From positions 5,642,001-5,706,000 of the forward strand of contig CAJQUN010000024.1 of NCBI GenBank assembly GCA_907163345.1: 64,000 nucleotides of DNA. The letters are read 5' to 3'. This document shows, piece after piece, positions 44,601 to 56,253 of the stretch. The position numbers were made by a program, and so were the translations under genes. The notes under the pieces were generated by a model, which was given only the letters and a program-made list of their open reading frames with translations, did not search any database and was not told where the DNA came from. The stretch comes from Haberlea rhodopensis (taxonomy: Eukaryota; Streptophyta; Magnoliopsida; Lamiales; Gesneriaceae). Position 1 is the first letter of the stretch. Each line of letters opens with the position of its first letter.

Positions 44601-46154
44601 TCTTATCACCCTTCTGCAGAGCACCATCAACAACAGCTACATGGCAGATAACTCCTTTGTATTCATCGTAATAAGAATCCAACAAAAGCATTCTCAAAGG
44701 TGAACTACTTTCCCCAGGAGGAGGAGGTATTCGTTTAATCACAGCAGGAAGGACAGCCTCAAGACCTTGCCCTGTTTTGGCGGATGTTAAAAGAGCTTCG
44801 TTTGGATCAAGATCAAACATAGACTTCAGCTGCGCTTTAACCCGAGCTGGGTCAGCTGTTGGCTGATCAATTTTGTTTATGACAGGAATTACTGTGAGGT
44901 TTGCTTCAAAAGCAAGATAAAAATTCGCAACCGTTTGTGCCTGGACACCTTGAGCTGCATCCACAACAAGTAGAACACCCTGGCAAGCTGCCAACGATCT
45001 TGACACCTCGTAGCTAAAATCCACATGCCCAGGCGTGTCAATAAGGTTCAGTAAGAAACTCGTGTCAGTGCCAAGGAGGTCAGGTCTATGAAACATAGTT
45101 GCTGTCTGAGCCTTAACAGTTATTCCACGTTCTCTCTCTACCTAACGCAATTGACATTAACTCAATAAAAATGTGATTCTAAGTGTATAATTATGGAAAT
45201 TTATTTTCACAATTGAACAATAATATTATCTATGGATCCATAGAATTAAGGCCCACTGATCAGTAATTAATCAGAAATCTTATCAAGTTTAAATAGAAAA
45301 ATTTGAGTATGGACAAATGGAAATATTCTCCAAAACTCGTGGAACATGCAAATATATTACTTTGAATACAAATAAGCAGGAAATACTCCATAACGTTTTC
45401 ACATTTTAGTTCAACAGCTTAACCCTTGACCTCCCCCCTCCCAAAAAAAAAAATTAAATGAGAAGTTTAGAGGACTAATGGGTGCCAATGCTTTCAGTGT
45501 GTAAATGGTACCTATCCTAAAAGTCTTCTACTTCCTTTTGCTTCATTCGGAAACCAATACTCGTCGAACTCGCAGTTCCCCCAAAGATCACTGAAAACGC
45601 AAAGCAAAGTTATCCTGTATCCAAATTTTCATTAGACCATATTCTGAAAAATATCTGAAACTAGATGTACCCCCTATTAACCATTACGAATACAAAGTTC
45701 CAGCGTTAATTTAACGCAGTCACCCTCTAATCCTCACTCGAGAAGCCATAAAACACATAACTAACAACAAATAACATTCAATTCCAACTAAGAAAGCTAT
45801 CAAACAAAATGAGAAAAATAAAGACACCTGCAATTTATCCAAATATTGTGGCTGCCCATGGCCTTTTCTTATCGTTCCAGTGAGCTCCAAAAGACGGTCA
45901 GCTAGCGTTGACTTGCCATGGTCAACATGCGCAATGATCGAAAAGTTACGAATTTTATCGGGAGGGTATTGACTCAAGTCCACATTCGGATTTTCCCTAG
46001 AATGTGATCCAAAAGATGTAGTTTGAGTCCAACTCAAAATTGAATTTAAATTGGGAGTACAACTCAATCTATCAGTATTTCGAATTCTTGGCAGTAGATT
46101 GAAAAGGGTTCTGTATGATTTTAGGGTCTTTGATGCTCTCCATAAAGGAGACAT
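41611..46154 (-). CDS. GUF1: Mitochondrial translation factor GUF1 (EF-4/LepA), 664 aa, 11 exons
   Basis: Exons on the minus strand: 46154-45828, 45141-44412, 44193-44037, 43960-43906, 43381-43314, 43242-43138, 43005-42934, 42579-42466, 42351-42211, 42133-42074, 41776-41611. All junctions are GT/AG and phases agree (1995 nt). GUF1 is a ribosome-binding GTPase of mitochondria, related to bacterial EF-4, thought to back-translocate or remodel stalled ribosomes. The N-terminus (about 65 residues) is Arg/Ser/Leu-rich, a mitochondrial presequence. GTPase motifs are AHVDHGKST, RERGITV, DTPGHVDF, NKID and SAKTG. EF-G-like domains follow (CGFLGLLHMDVFHQRLEQ; EPAVIATIIIPSEYVG) and the LepA-specific end KRKLLEKQKEGKKRMK. 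Motif choice fits the mitochondrial rather than the plastid LepA. No defect seen. Confidence 0.95.
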
Positions 46155-47626
46155 GTTTTACGGGGTGAAAGGGAAAGCTAGCTGAGTTGCAGGGGATTTA
46201 AATTAGGGCTTTTGTTGCTTGGCGTTTCAATTTGGGGAATTGTATCGCATAACGAAAAAATATTGGTATGCACTCTATGTTGTTGAATCGTAAACAATTT
46301 TTTTTTTTTTTTTCCTTTTTAAGATCATAAGTAATTTCAATCGATATTGAAACACATGCATGAGTACTCTGTCAAAATAATTGATGAATAGATAGGGACG
46401 GATTTATTTATATTTCTTAAAAAACAATATTTTAATTTATTTAAATGAGTACAATTATAAAATAAAAATTGTTATTTGACGTAATCAATAGTTTTTTTTT
46501 TTAAAAACATAAACTCTTAATATATAAAGAGAACATATTGTTACAACGACATCCAGCAACAATCATCTAAAACACGACAATACAATCAAAAACAACGGCG
46601 TATACATTTGCCTAACATTGACACAAATTAATCCACATATAGTAATGAACGGTGAAAAAGTGAGATGGTGATAGAAATCACCAAAACATCACAAGATTTT
46701 GATCATGACTGAGCCAAATCAGGTCCTTTTAAACCATACAACAAAAAATAAACATAAAAATTTAAAAAGAAAAATCATTCAATAAGAAATATGACCAAGA
46801 ATATAGATTGTCTTAGCCATTTACATTTGTTACTCGACTATTGTTGTTGATGTTGCTATTGCTATTGATGTTGTTGTCAGAACGGTTCAAACTTTTTGGA
46901 GGCTTTAAACAAGTAATAAAAATTAGGTCTTTAATGAAAAAAAAAAAAGTGAATATTGAACTAAAAACATATTTCTAGCATTTTTTATGTAAAATTACTT
47001 ATTAAACTTTTAAATTTGACTACTATTTAAGTTTAGTCAATAAACCATTTTGATTGCTAGAATTCCTAATTCTATTAATCAAGTCTGAGATACAGTTGTT
47101 CATAAATAACCTTTTATAATCTTTAGTTTTGAATGTTAAACAAGCATCTCTTGTGAGTTGTGACAGAGACAGACACGATTGCCTCCGAGCAGCTTACTCT
47201 TTTGAAGCTATTATTGATGTCACGATCTTGGAAAATTACACCAATAAATAGAATTCGCGAAACATCAATCAGTGTCCGGTAAATCTCCCAAGCGTGGCTG
47301 ATTTATGACCTAGAATATCGTGGAGTCGATGTAGACCATATAGCTGCATGCAGAATTTCAATTATTGTATGTGCAGAGTCTTATGTCAAAGATGAACATG
47401 TGCTTATACTGTTACTAATAATGCCAATTTTTTGCATAAACTTCAATGTCTGGTTCTTTCACATTATAATACCCGCAACGAAATAAAATAACTAAGCTCG
47501 TTTTATTTAGATATACTAATCTTATTATTATTATTGGTTGTACATTTTTCATGACACTTAGTAGTCCAGCAATACAACAATACTGTGTTTTTTGTTCCTA
47601 AGACTGTCAGGAACCTTGCCAACGGT
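46155..47626. other. Intergenic between GUF1 and the PQQ gene
   Basis: The first 100 bases likely hold the GUF1 leader and promoter. The rest is AT-rich with T and A runs. A GC-richer part at 47160-47420 has no recognised coding signature. Confidence 0.4.
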
Positions 47627-50110
47627 TTAATATATGCAGAAGGCGAAAAGGGACGTCCCTGCTGTGAAGGACGGGTTGACACGGTATCCATTCCCTACGT
47701 ATATGCATCCTTTGCTGACAGATAGGCCACCATATACCGAGGCTCCTGTTTCATATGACCAGAGTATTGCACCAGTCATGCCGTTGATGGCGTATATCGG
47801 CCCTGTTTTATATGTGGAACCCGCAAAAAGAACACCGTTGGCAACGGTCACGGGATTTGTCGTGGTGTTGTAAGGAACAGCAGTCGACCAGAGGATTCTG
47901 CCAGTTCCAGGATCCATTGCAACCCATCCGCCTCCGGTTGTGACCTTATTTGATGGCAAGAGAGGGAAATTCTTCTCGTCGCTGTTGGCTATGTTGGTGT
48001 ACACTCTCTTGGAGTCTGTGGCTGCTCCCCATGTCCCTCCTCCGTTGGCACCTCCGGGACCAGCCTCCTGCACCGATATCCCTTTTTTCCATCAGATATT
48101 CTTGAATTGGTAATATTATTAATTTATGCTCGAGTTCGACTACAGGGGTGTGAGATCAAGCTGGACTTAAATATAAATTTTCGAGTTCAAAACAGAAGGA
48201 AGAGATTGAACTAGTGACCTCAGCTTGTGGATTAGATTCATGAACTTGTCATAAGTGAGAGCTCACCGTTAGATTCTCATGTTCACGAGCTTAAAAACTC
48301 AATATTAAACAAATTAAAATAACAAAAAGCTCATGTGTCGACACGAGAGCTTTTTGAACATCTAACTTAGAGCTCAAGTTCGAGCGCTCAAGTAGGATTC
48401 GAATGGAATCGGCTCAAAAAACTCATGAGCCATTACGAACTCACCTTGCATCTCTGTACAAAGTACACACCAAACAAATTATCGATGAAACTTACAGTTG
48501 ACCAGACAATGTTGCCATTACTTCGATCCAGTGCCCATGCATATCCGCTTTTCTGAACAGCCACAATAATGTCTAGCTTTGTTTTATTGACATTTACACT
48601 CAGCATCATCGGTTCCTCACCAAAATCCGCATCCGGGTTCGGACCTGGAGGGCAGTTTGGAGTCGAGGGATTTCTGCAGGCAAGGAACCACACATCATAT
48701 CCGCCAAGCTGCCTGTACCACCTAATCTGTCCACTGTTCAAATCCAAGGCTAAAATGGAGTCATAATGGTTAGCAGGATTCACACACACTTCTGTACTAT
48801 TGGGAAAAGTTTGATTATTTTGTCTTTCTTGACATTCCTCAACACTTTTAGGGGTTGAGTACAGGTTTCCTGTGGCAATATAAACACTGTTTCTTTGTGC
48901 ATCAATGGAAGGGCTGCTGCCCCATAATGCTGCTCCAGCGTATCCTCCTTTGTTTCCCTGGTTATCGAGAACCATGTAAGTTTGCCATAAGATGGTACCT
49001 GTCCGTATATCTAACTTGACGAAGCTGCCCCGGAATGTGCAGCAGTCTTCTATGTTGGAAAGTTCTTCTAGTGAAGACACCCCGAGATCTGATGGAATTG
49101 CAAGTGTTGGGTAAGTCTCTTTTGCTCAAATAATATCGATTTTAGTCACAAATTAATATTCATTAGAAGCTCGCTCTGCATCTTAAAAAACAAAATCCAG
49201 GTCCGCTCGTGTTGTACAATTTGGTAGACATCCATCCAACTGGACTTTCCGAGCCTCGGCAAGGCAGTAGAATTCACTAGAGACCAAAAAGAAAAAAAAG
49301 TAATGGAAACATACCTTGTATAATACGTTCCAGACATGGTAATAAGAGCAGCTGGATGCGTATCAAGCTGTCTTTTCCAAACAAGTTCTCCCGTCGCACG
49401 TTTCAGAGCAATAACATATGCCGGTCCATAAATCCCAATAATCAACAAATCATCGGCAATGGTTGGAGTTGCTCTGGATACAGGCGTCGTAACATTGAAA
49501 ACAGCTGGTGTGGTTGAATTAAGGCCAGTTAAGGTTTTCAAATTCTGTTTCCACAGCAGAGACCCGTCGATTGATTTAACTGCATAAACGAATCCATTCC
49601 AACAAGGAAAGTAAACGATCCCATTGAAGCCTGCAGGTGTTGCGGTAATGTCGTTTCCTGCTTCGAATTTCCACTTGAGACGGAGGAGCGAAGCTGTGGA
49701 AGGGCTGATCAAGGTTTCTGCTTCGGCGTATCGGCGGTTGTATATATCGCCGCCGTGGTTTATCCAGTCCCCCGGTGGGTCATTTTGCGTTTCAGACCAC
49801 TGGATTCAACAATATAAAACTTAAAATCTCTCTTTTTTTTAAAATAAAAAAATAATAATAATAATGCATCTCAAAAGTCAGTCTATCACGCAAAAGATTA
49901 ATGTGTAATCCAATACATATTTTTTAGCAAAAATTTAGGCCAGTATTTTTGTAAATTAACTTCACTAAAATGTAAAACCAAAGGGAAAATGGTTGTATAA
50001 TTTAGAGACCTACTAACCGAGTCAGGAGTTGCACAACTTCTTCTTCTTCTTCTAATCATACCAAATATTGAAATGAAGAGCAAAATTTTGTAAGATAGAT
50101 TAGTTTCCAT
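47627..50110 (-). CDS. PQQ-type beta-propeller protein, polyvinylalcohol dehydrogenase-like; one frame unresolved
   Basis: Minus-strand exons: 50110-50018, 49799-49315, about 49088-48496, and 48067-47627. Exon 2 encodes WSETQNDPPGDWINHGGDIY and the first propeller blades (GFVYAVKSIDGSLLWKQNL). Exon 3 has CCTFRGSFVKLDIRTGTILW and GGYDVWFLACRNPSTPNCPP. Exon 4 has GGWVAMDPGTGRILWST and ends GTSLFAFCIY. Families of this kind are extracellular or vacuolar quinoprotein-like propellers; the plant substrate is unknown and PQQ use is unproven. Exon 1 is a short hydrophobic signal-like segment followed by five arginines from an AAG-type repeat. The exon 2 to exon 3 join is one base out of frame with any GT/AG pair I could find, and about six family residues before GVSS are missing, so the gene may be damaged. 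The other joins are clean. Confidence 0.8.
48110..48430. repeat. Repeat remnant in the last intron of the PQQ gene
   Basis: Contains many CTCGAGTTCGA, GAGCTCA and CACGAGCTTA words, a pattern seen in subterminal regions of hAT MITEs. Termini and target duplication were not located. Confidence 0.45.
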
Positions 50111-50635
50111 ATCTGTATATGCATAATAATAATAATAATAATGCAGCAAATATATAACAACTAAATCTGACTTTGACCTCATAATTATTCAACGTATTCT
50201 TATTTTTTAAGTAGCTTAAGTTTTATTATTAATATCAATACGGCTCTTATCTGTCTAAAAGGTGGGTGGGTGGGTCTGTTCAATGATAACTTCAGGAACC
50301 TAATAACGAATAACAATACACAGATGGGTTCACAATGTCAACTATTGAATAAAAATAAATGGATTGAGTAATTTCTACTATATTTTCAAAATTTATATTT
50401 TTGGTGCAGCACGATCACTAGACAAATTTTCACCGATTGATTCAAGTTTTGATTCAAATATTTGTTGGGGATTTGACCCTCCAAATTGGATCTCCATATT
50501 TTATGGGAAAAGAAAATCAAAAAGGTGTAATAGTACTGAGACAAACAATGATTTAACGTCAAAAACTCTCAAATCATGAGAAAAAACTATCAGGACCAAA
50601 GAATAAAAATATATCATATGAAAAATTATCACAAC
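50111..50635. other. Promoter-side intergenic region of the PQQ gene
   Basis: AT-rich with an (ATA)n microsatellite at 50127-50145. No gene. Confidence 0.45.
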
Positions 50636-50881
50636 TGTTATAAATATGTTCATCAATACATGTGTTAATGCATGTATTAATTAAAGTGTTGTGAAACGTA
50701 CTATTTGTTATTAAATGTATATTGGATGTCCATTTACCTTCCACATTCCACCCTCATGTAACTATAATCTTAAGTCTATAAATAGAGGCTTAAAGTAAAA
50801 TGAAATTGATATATGAAAAGCTCTCTAAATTTCTCTCTCTAACTTGTTCTCTTTATAATATAATACTATTATTTTATAACA
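50636..50881 (+). repeat. Element F 5' LTR (246 bp) and primer site
   Basis: Begins TGTTATAAATATG and ends ATTTTATAACA, so the ends are inverted repeats of each other. A TATA-like TATAAATAGAGG lies at about 50778. Directly downstream CGTTATCAGCACGA is a good copia-type tRNA primer-binding site. Confidence 0.88.
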
Positions 50882-50958
50882 CGTTATCAGCACGAATCTC
50901 TAACCAACTTTGTGTAAGTGTGGCAAGTTTTATTTGTTTTCTTGATTTTAATTACATT

Positions 50959-52036
50959 ATGACTAATCTTACAAAACTCGAGTTTGTTGCTCTTGATATC
51001 ACTGGAAAAGAATTATCTATCACGTGTACTAGATGCTGAAATTCATCTAGAGGTAAATGGTCTTGGAGAAACCATCAAAGAAGAAAGTATAGCCACAAAT
51101 CAATAAAAGGCTAAATCAATGATCTTCCCCCGCCACCACCTTGATGAAGGGTTAAAACAGAATATTTGACGATAAATGATCCCTTTGCCTTGTAGACTAG
51201 TTTGAAGGAAAGATATAAACACCAAAAAACGGTTATTCTTCCACAAGCTCGTTATGAGTGGATGCACTTACGCTTGCAAGATTTTAAAACTGTAAGTGAG
51301 TATAATTCAGCAATTTTCTGAATCAGATCAAAGTTGAAATTATGTGGGGAAAATGTAATTGATGAGGATTTATTGGAGAAGACATTCTCCACTTTTCACG
51401 CATTGAATGTGCTCCTGCAGCAACAATATCGTGAAAAGGGTTTCAAAAAATATTCTGAATTGATTTCTTGTCTTCTTGTTGCTGAACAAAATTATGAGCT
51501 TTTGTTGAAAAACCACGAGGCTCGTCCAACTGGTGCTGATCCATTCCCTGAAGCAAATGCGACAGCTATGAGATATAATAATGAACAAAACCGAGGCCGA
51601 GGTCGTGGCCGAAATCGTTACAATAATAATCGTGGTGGCCATATCAAAGTATTAAGCACCACCAGAAGTGGGAAAGTAACAATAACCGTTACAACAATAA
51701 TCATGTGGTTATATCAAAAATATTACACACCACCAGAAGTGGGAGCATAATGATGAGAAAGATGTAAACCAAAATAAAAGGGAGGAGAATAAGTGATATC
51801 GTTGTGGCATGAAAGGCCACTGGACTCGTACTTGTCGTACGCCAAAGCATCTTGTTGATCTCTATCAAGAATCATTGAAGAAAAAAGAGAAAATGATAGA
51901 GACAAATTTCAATAGCAAATATGTTAATCTTGACCATAATTTTGTTGACAATGGTTTTAATGATTTTACTTCTTTTGATGTTGCTGATTTCTTTGTCAAT
52001 CACCCTGAAGGTGATACTAGTCATGGAAATGCCTAA
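50959..52036 (+). pseudogene. Element F gag
   Basis: Start MTNLTKLEFVALDITGKE at 50959, a typical copia gag opening. After frame breaks, 51334-51750 holds EDLLEKTFSTFHALNVLLQQ and then YREKGFKKYSELISCLLVAE (UBN2-type gag), then an RGRGRGRNRYNNN RNA-binding tail with an internal duplication of a TATTACACACCACCAGAAGT-like segment (about 51635-51745). The CCHC zinc knuckle at about 51797 reads YRCGMKGHWTRTC with its first cysteine codon changed to TGA. Confidence 0.85.
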
Positions 52037-52189
52037 TAATTTTCATTTTATGTTTGCAAATAAATTTTTATAATAAATATTTATTGTCAATATTTCTTTT
52101 ATTATACAATTTATTTATCATAAACAGAAGAAGAAGAAGAAAAATCTCATTTTGAAATTTTTTTTATTTTTTTTGAAGAAAATGGACGT

Positions 52190-52531
52190 TCCAATGATCA
52201 TTGACAAAGAATTATGTTTGCAGACAGTGCAACAACACACTCTATACTTAAGGATAAGAAGTATTTTTCATATCTAATAATGAAAGAGGCTCATGTTAGT
52301 ACCATATCTGGTAATGCAAAATTAATTGAAGGCTCCGGAAGAGCAACTATAATTTTGCCTGGAGGAACAAAATTTTGCATTGATAATGCTTTATTTTGCT
52401 CAAAGTCTCAAAGAAACTTATTGAGCTTTAAAGATATTCGTAAAAATGGATATCATATTGAGACTAAAAGTGAAGATAATAATGAATACTTGTATATTAC
52501 AAGTATTAACTTTGGAAAAAAAGTTGTTTAG
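52190..52531 (+). pseudogene. Element F protease
   Basis: The plus frame begins FADSATTHSILKDKKYF. The catalytic D(S/T)G-like site of copia proteases reads DSATTH here, as is normal for the copia type. It ends before the GAG-pre-integrase linker WHDRLGHPSSIMMRRIL at about 52640-52690. Confidence 0.8.
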
Positions 52532-54073
52532 GAAAAATTACCTTCTTATTCCCCTGGATTATACTACACATATATAACTACAATTGAAATATATGCAACG
52601 GTAAACCAGAAGTTTACTGATAATAATGATTTTATCATTTGGCATGATCGGTTGGGTCATCCCAGTTCTATAATGATGAGAAGAATTTTAGAGAATTCAC
52701 ATGGTCATTCTTTGAAGAGCCAGAAGATTCTTCAATCCAATGAATTCTCATGTGCAGCTTGTTCTCAACGCAAGTTAATCATAAGGCCGTAACCGATGAA
52801 AATTAAAAATGAATCTCTTGCATTTTTAGAACGCATACATGAAGATATTTGTGGGTCTATTCACCCACCTTGTGGACCATTTCGATATTTTGTGATTTTA
52901 ATTGATGCATCAATGAGATGGTCACATGTATGCCTATTGTCAACTCGCAACTTGGCATTTGCAAAATTACTTGCGGAGTTAATTCGGTTACGAGCACATT
53001 TTCCAGATTATCAAGACAATTCGTCTTGATAATGCTAGTGAATTTACATCACAATCTTTTAATGATTATTGTATGTCTGTTGGAATAATTGTTGAACATC
53101 ATGTCGCTTATGTTCATACACAAAATGGTCTTGCAGTATCGTTTATTAAGCCTCTTAAATTGATTGCACGACCATTGCTCATGAGAGCTAAACTCCCAAT
53201 ATCTGCGTGGGGACATGCTATTTTGCATGCAGATGCATTAATTCGCATAAGACCAACGAATTATCATGAATATTCTCCCCAACAATTGGTTTTTGGTCAG
53301 GAACCAAACATTTCCCATCTTAGAATTTTTGGATGTGCAGTTTATGTTCCAATTGCTCCACCACAACGCACAAACATGGGACCTCAAAGGAGATTGGGCA
53401 TATATGTTGGGTATGAACCACCTTCTATAATAAAATATCTTGAGCCAAAAACTGGAGATTTATTTACGGCTCGTTTTGCTGATTGTCATTTTGATGAATC
53501 ATTTGTCTTAACATTAGGGGGAGAAAATAAACAGTCGGTTGATAAAATTATGTGGAATGAATTGTCATTATCTCAATTTGATCCTCGCACAAGACAATGT
53601 GAACTTGAAGTTCAAAAGATAATTCATTTGCAACAGTTAGCGAATCAATTGCCAGATGCTTTTTCTAACCTAAAGCGTGTGACCAAGTCACATGTACCGG
53701 CTGTTAATGCTCCGATTCGAATTAATGTCCCTGAAGGACCTTCTACCATTATTAGTAAATTAAAGGTGCCAATGAAACGTGGTAGACCAGACGGTTTTAA
53801 GGATAAAAATCCTCGAAAACGAAAAGAAGTTAATAATGAAGATAGTAAAATCGAGGAAATTGAAAATCCTGAAGAATTCTCAAAATCAAAAACTCTTAAA
53901 GAGTTTCCAGACATGACAAATAATAAACTTCCAGAAGAAGTTCGGGTATCTGAAAATTGTAATAATAATGAGATCTCAATAAATTATGTCCTGACTGGGA
54001 AAAGATGGAACCGATATACAACTAATGTTGATGATAAATTTGCATATACTACAACAATTACTATTTTGAATGA
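52532..54073 (+). pseudogene. Element F integrase and start of RT
   Basis: Linker WHDRLGHPS (about 52640), zinc-type CAACSQRKL (about 52755), integrase core ICGSIHPPCGPFRYFVILID (about 52845) with a frame break at 53029, then RLDNASEFTSQSFNDYC (about 53025-53070) and HLRIFGCAVYVP (about 53315). The C-terminal part is long and charged (KRGRPDGFKDKNPRKRKE). The frame enters the RT lead-in NYVLTGKRWNR and is cut by the solo LTR at 54074. Confidence 0.85.
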
Positions 54074-55414
54074 TGTTGGAACCGAATAGGGGGGGTGAAT
54101 GAGGTTCCTTGGCTACTTTAGCGTTTTAAAATGAATTTGCAAAAATGTCGAGTTTGCGCTACGGAAGACTTCAAGTCAATCGAACAATAAATAAAATGAA
54201 GTAATAAATAAATGCGTAAATTAAATAAAGCGATAAATGACAAGAGAATTTGTTATAGAAGTTCGGCGATGAATCGCCTATGTCTCATCTTCCCGGTTAG
54301 AAAACGTTTAACCGAGGTTCCACTAGAACGAAAATGATATTGGCCTTAAGGGCTCCAAGTTAGCCACAACACACTCTTCCCGAGTAAAAACAGCTCTTCA
54401 CGAGCACCACACTATTCACGAGTCTTCTTGGCCTTAAGGGCTCCAATGATAGACACACACAACTCTTCCCGAGTTACCCACACTCTTCACGAGTCTTCTT
54501 GGCCTTAAGGGCTCCAAGGATAGCCACACAAAACTCTTCCCGAGTTACCCACACTCTTCACGAGTCTTCTTGGCCTTAAGGGCTCCAAGGATAGCCACAC
54601 GCTTGAACCAACTTTACTTGTTGATGAGTTTTACAATTTCCAACTTGCGTCGGTGTTGGAGGACCTTACAATAACTCAAATAACACATTCACTGTGTACC
54701 AACACGAAGAATCAAAACTCCCACACAAGAAATGAATTACAAACTCCAATACAACACAAAAGTATGAAGTATGCAATGCTAGAATAATTTGAATTGAACA
54801 AAGCTTTCTTGTAGTTTATAGTCTTGTTTCTTGTTTTCAAAATGCTTCAAAACATTCATATTTATAGTGTAGAAGGCCCCCAAAGCTCCTACTAGCCATT
54901 GCTACACTTAAGGCTTGAATCACTCCAAGATCGCCTCGGACATCGCCTCGGGCGATCACCATCCCCGCGCCCCAACGGTCACCAAATTGCACAGATCACC
55001 TCAGGCGATGTATGGATCGCCTCAGGCGATCACCACCAAAAATTAATGCCGTAGCTTCGGTTGCTCACAAACTTTCATCGCCTCAAACGATGCACCCATC
55101 GCCTCAGGCGTTCAAGCCATCTCCTCAGGCGTTCGTGCCATGTGCGCGGTCCTCGGCGTCGCTCCAGTCGATGTGCGTGGCAAAGTCCCTCATGGCTGCC
55201 ATCGCCTGGGGCGATGATCACCATCGCCTGGGGCGATCCTGCTCAGACTTTGCACAATTGATTTTGTTCAATCAATCAACTTTTCAATCATTAAACATGT
55301 ACACTAAGTAGACACATTAGTATAACAAACACAAGTTTTGTTGATCATCAAAACTCATAAATAATTCGGAGATAAATTAAGCATTAAACTCAACAATACG
55401 TTTAAGGCTCAACA
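54074..55414. mobile_element. Solo LTR, 1341 bp, inside element F
   Basis: Starts TGTTGGAACCGAATAG, ends AAGGCTCAACA, flanked by perfect 5-bp duplications AATGA (54069-54073 and 55415-55419). The copia frame resumes directly after it. It contains a 71-bp tandem repeat (about 54340-54605) and a GC-rich cluster of ATCGCCTC / GGCGAT palindromes (54930-55250). A short plus frame over the cluster (55012-55311) encodes low-complexity Ser/Pro/Gln sequence and is not a gene. Confidence 0.93.
54340..54605. repeat. 71-bp tandem repeat in the solo LTR
   Basis: Copies begin with TTGGCCTTAAGGGCTCCAA at 54428, 54499 and 54570, exactly 71 bp apart, with an older longer copy at about 54337. Each has ACTCTTCCCGAGT and ACTCTTCACGAGTCTTC. 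Confidence 0.92.
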
Positions 55415-55419
55415 AATGA

Positions 55420-56253
55420 GAACGAGGATCATGAACCTAAATCTGTGGATGAATGCAGACTTAGAAATGATTGGCAAAGATGGAAAGATGCAATTCAAAC
55501 AGAGTTGGATTCGATGGCAAAACGTAAAATTTTCGGACCAGTAATACGCACACCTGAAGACGTGCAACCAGTTGGTTATAATGGGTCTTTGTGCGAAAAC
55601 GAAATAGAAAAATGAAATTGTGCGGTATAAGGCACGACTTGTTGCACAAGATTTTTCCCAAAGACCTGATATTGATTATGAGGAGACATATTCTCCTGTT
55701 GTGCATGCAACAACTTTTTGTTATTTGCTTAATCTGGCAGCAAATGAACGACTTGAAATGCGTCTTATACTGCCTATTTGTATGGCTAACTTGATAATGA
55801 CATTTATATGAAAATCCCTGAAGGTTTAAAATTACCTAAGGGACATGACCACGGTTCTAGAGAACTTTACTCGATCAAATTTTATAAATCGCTATATGGC
55901 TTGAAACAAGCTGGACGCATGTGGTATAATCGCCTTGGTGAGTACTTGATGAAACAAGGCTATATGAATGTTCCTATTTGTTTTTATTAGACGTCTGGAA
56001 CTGAGTTTGCAACCATTGCAATATATGTTGATGATTTAAATATTATTGGGACTCCTGAGGAGCTCAAGAAAGCTATGGATTATTTTGAAGCAGGAATTTG
56101 AAATGAAGGATCTTGGAAAAACAACATTTTGCCTAGGCTTGCAAATTGAGCACTTAGAAAATGGCATCTTGTTACATCAGTCTGCTTATACAACAAAAAT
56201 GCTTAAACGATTCTATATAGATAAAGCACATCCACTAAGCACACCTATGGTTG
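55420..56253 (+). pseudogene. Element F reverse transcriptase
   Basis: Fragments in order are ECRLRNDWQRWKDAIQTELD, KARLVAQDFSQRPDIDYEET YSPV, YSIKFYKSLYGLKQAGRMWY, the catalytic block IYVDDLNIIG (about 56022-56050) and MKDLGKTTFCLGLQIEH. At least four frame changes. The sequence ends abruptly at STPMV. Confidence 0.9.

Larger units (their letters stand above)
50636..56253 (+). mobile_element. Element F: Ty1/copia retrotransposon, 3'-truncated
   Basis: 5' LTR (50636-50881), primer site, gag, protease, integrase and RT follow in the Ty1/copia order on the plus strand. A solo LTR (54074-55414) splits it after integrase. The element breaks off in RT at about 56253, before RNase H and the 3' LTR. 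Stops and frameshifts occur in all domains. Confidence 0.9.

Noticed and set aside
37428..50110. A functional gene cluster linking pectate lyase, GUF1 and the PQQ protein
   Set aside because: The genes differ in strand, compartment and process and are separated by repeats; nothing supports co-regulation.
54340..54605. CRISPR-like regular repeats
   Set aside because: The 71-bp units are contiguous tandem copies inside a plant LTR, not short repeats with unique spacers.
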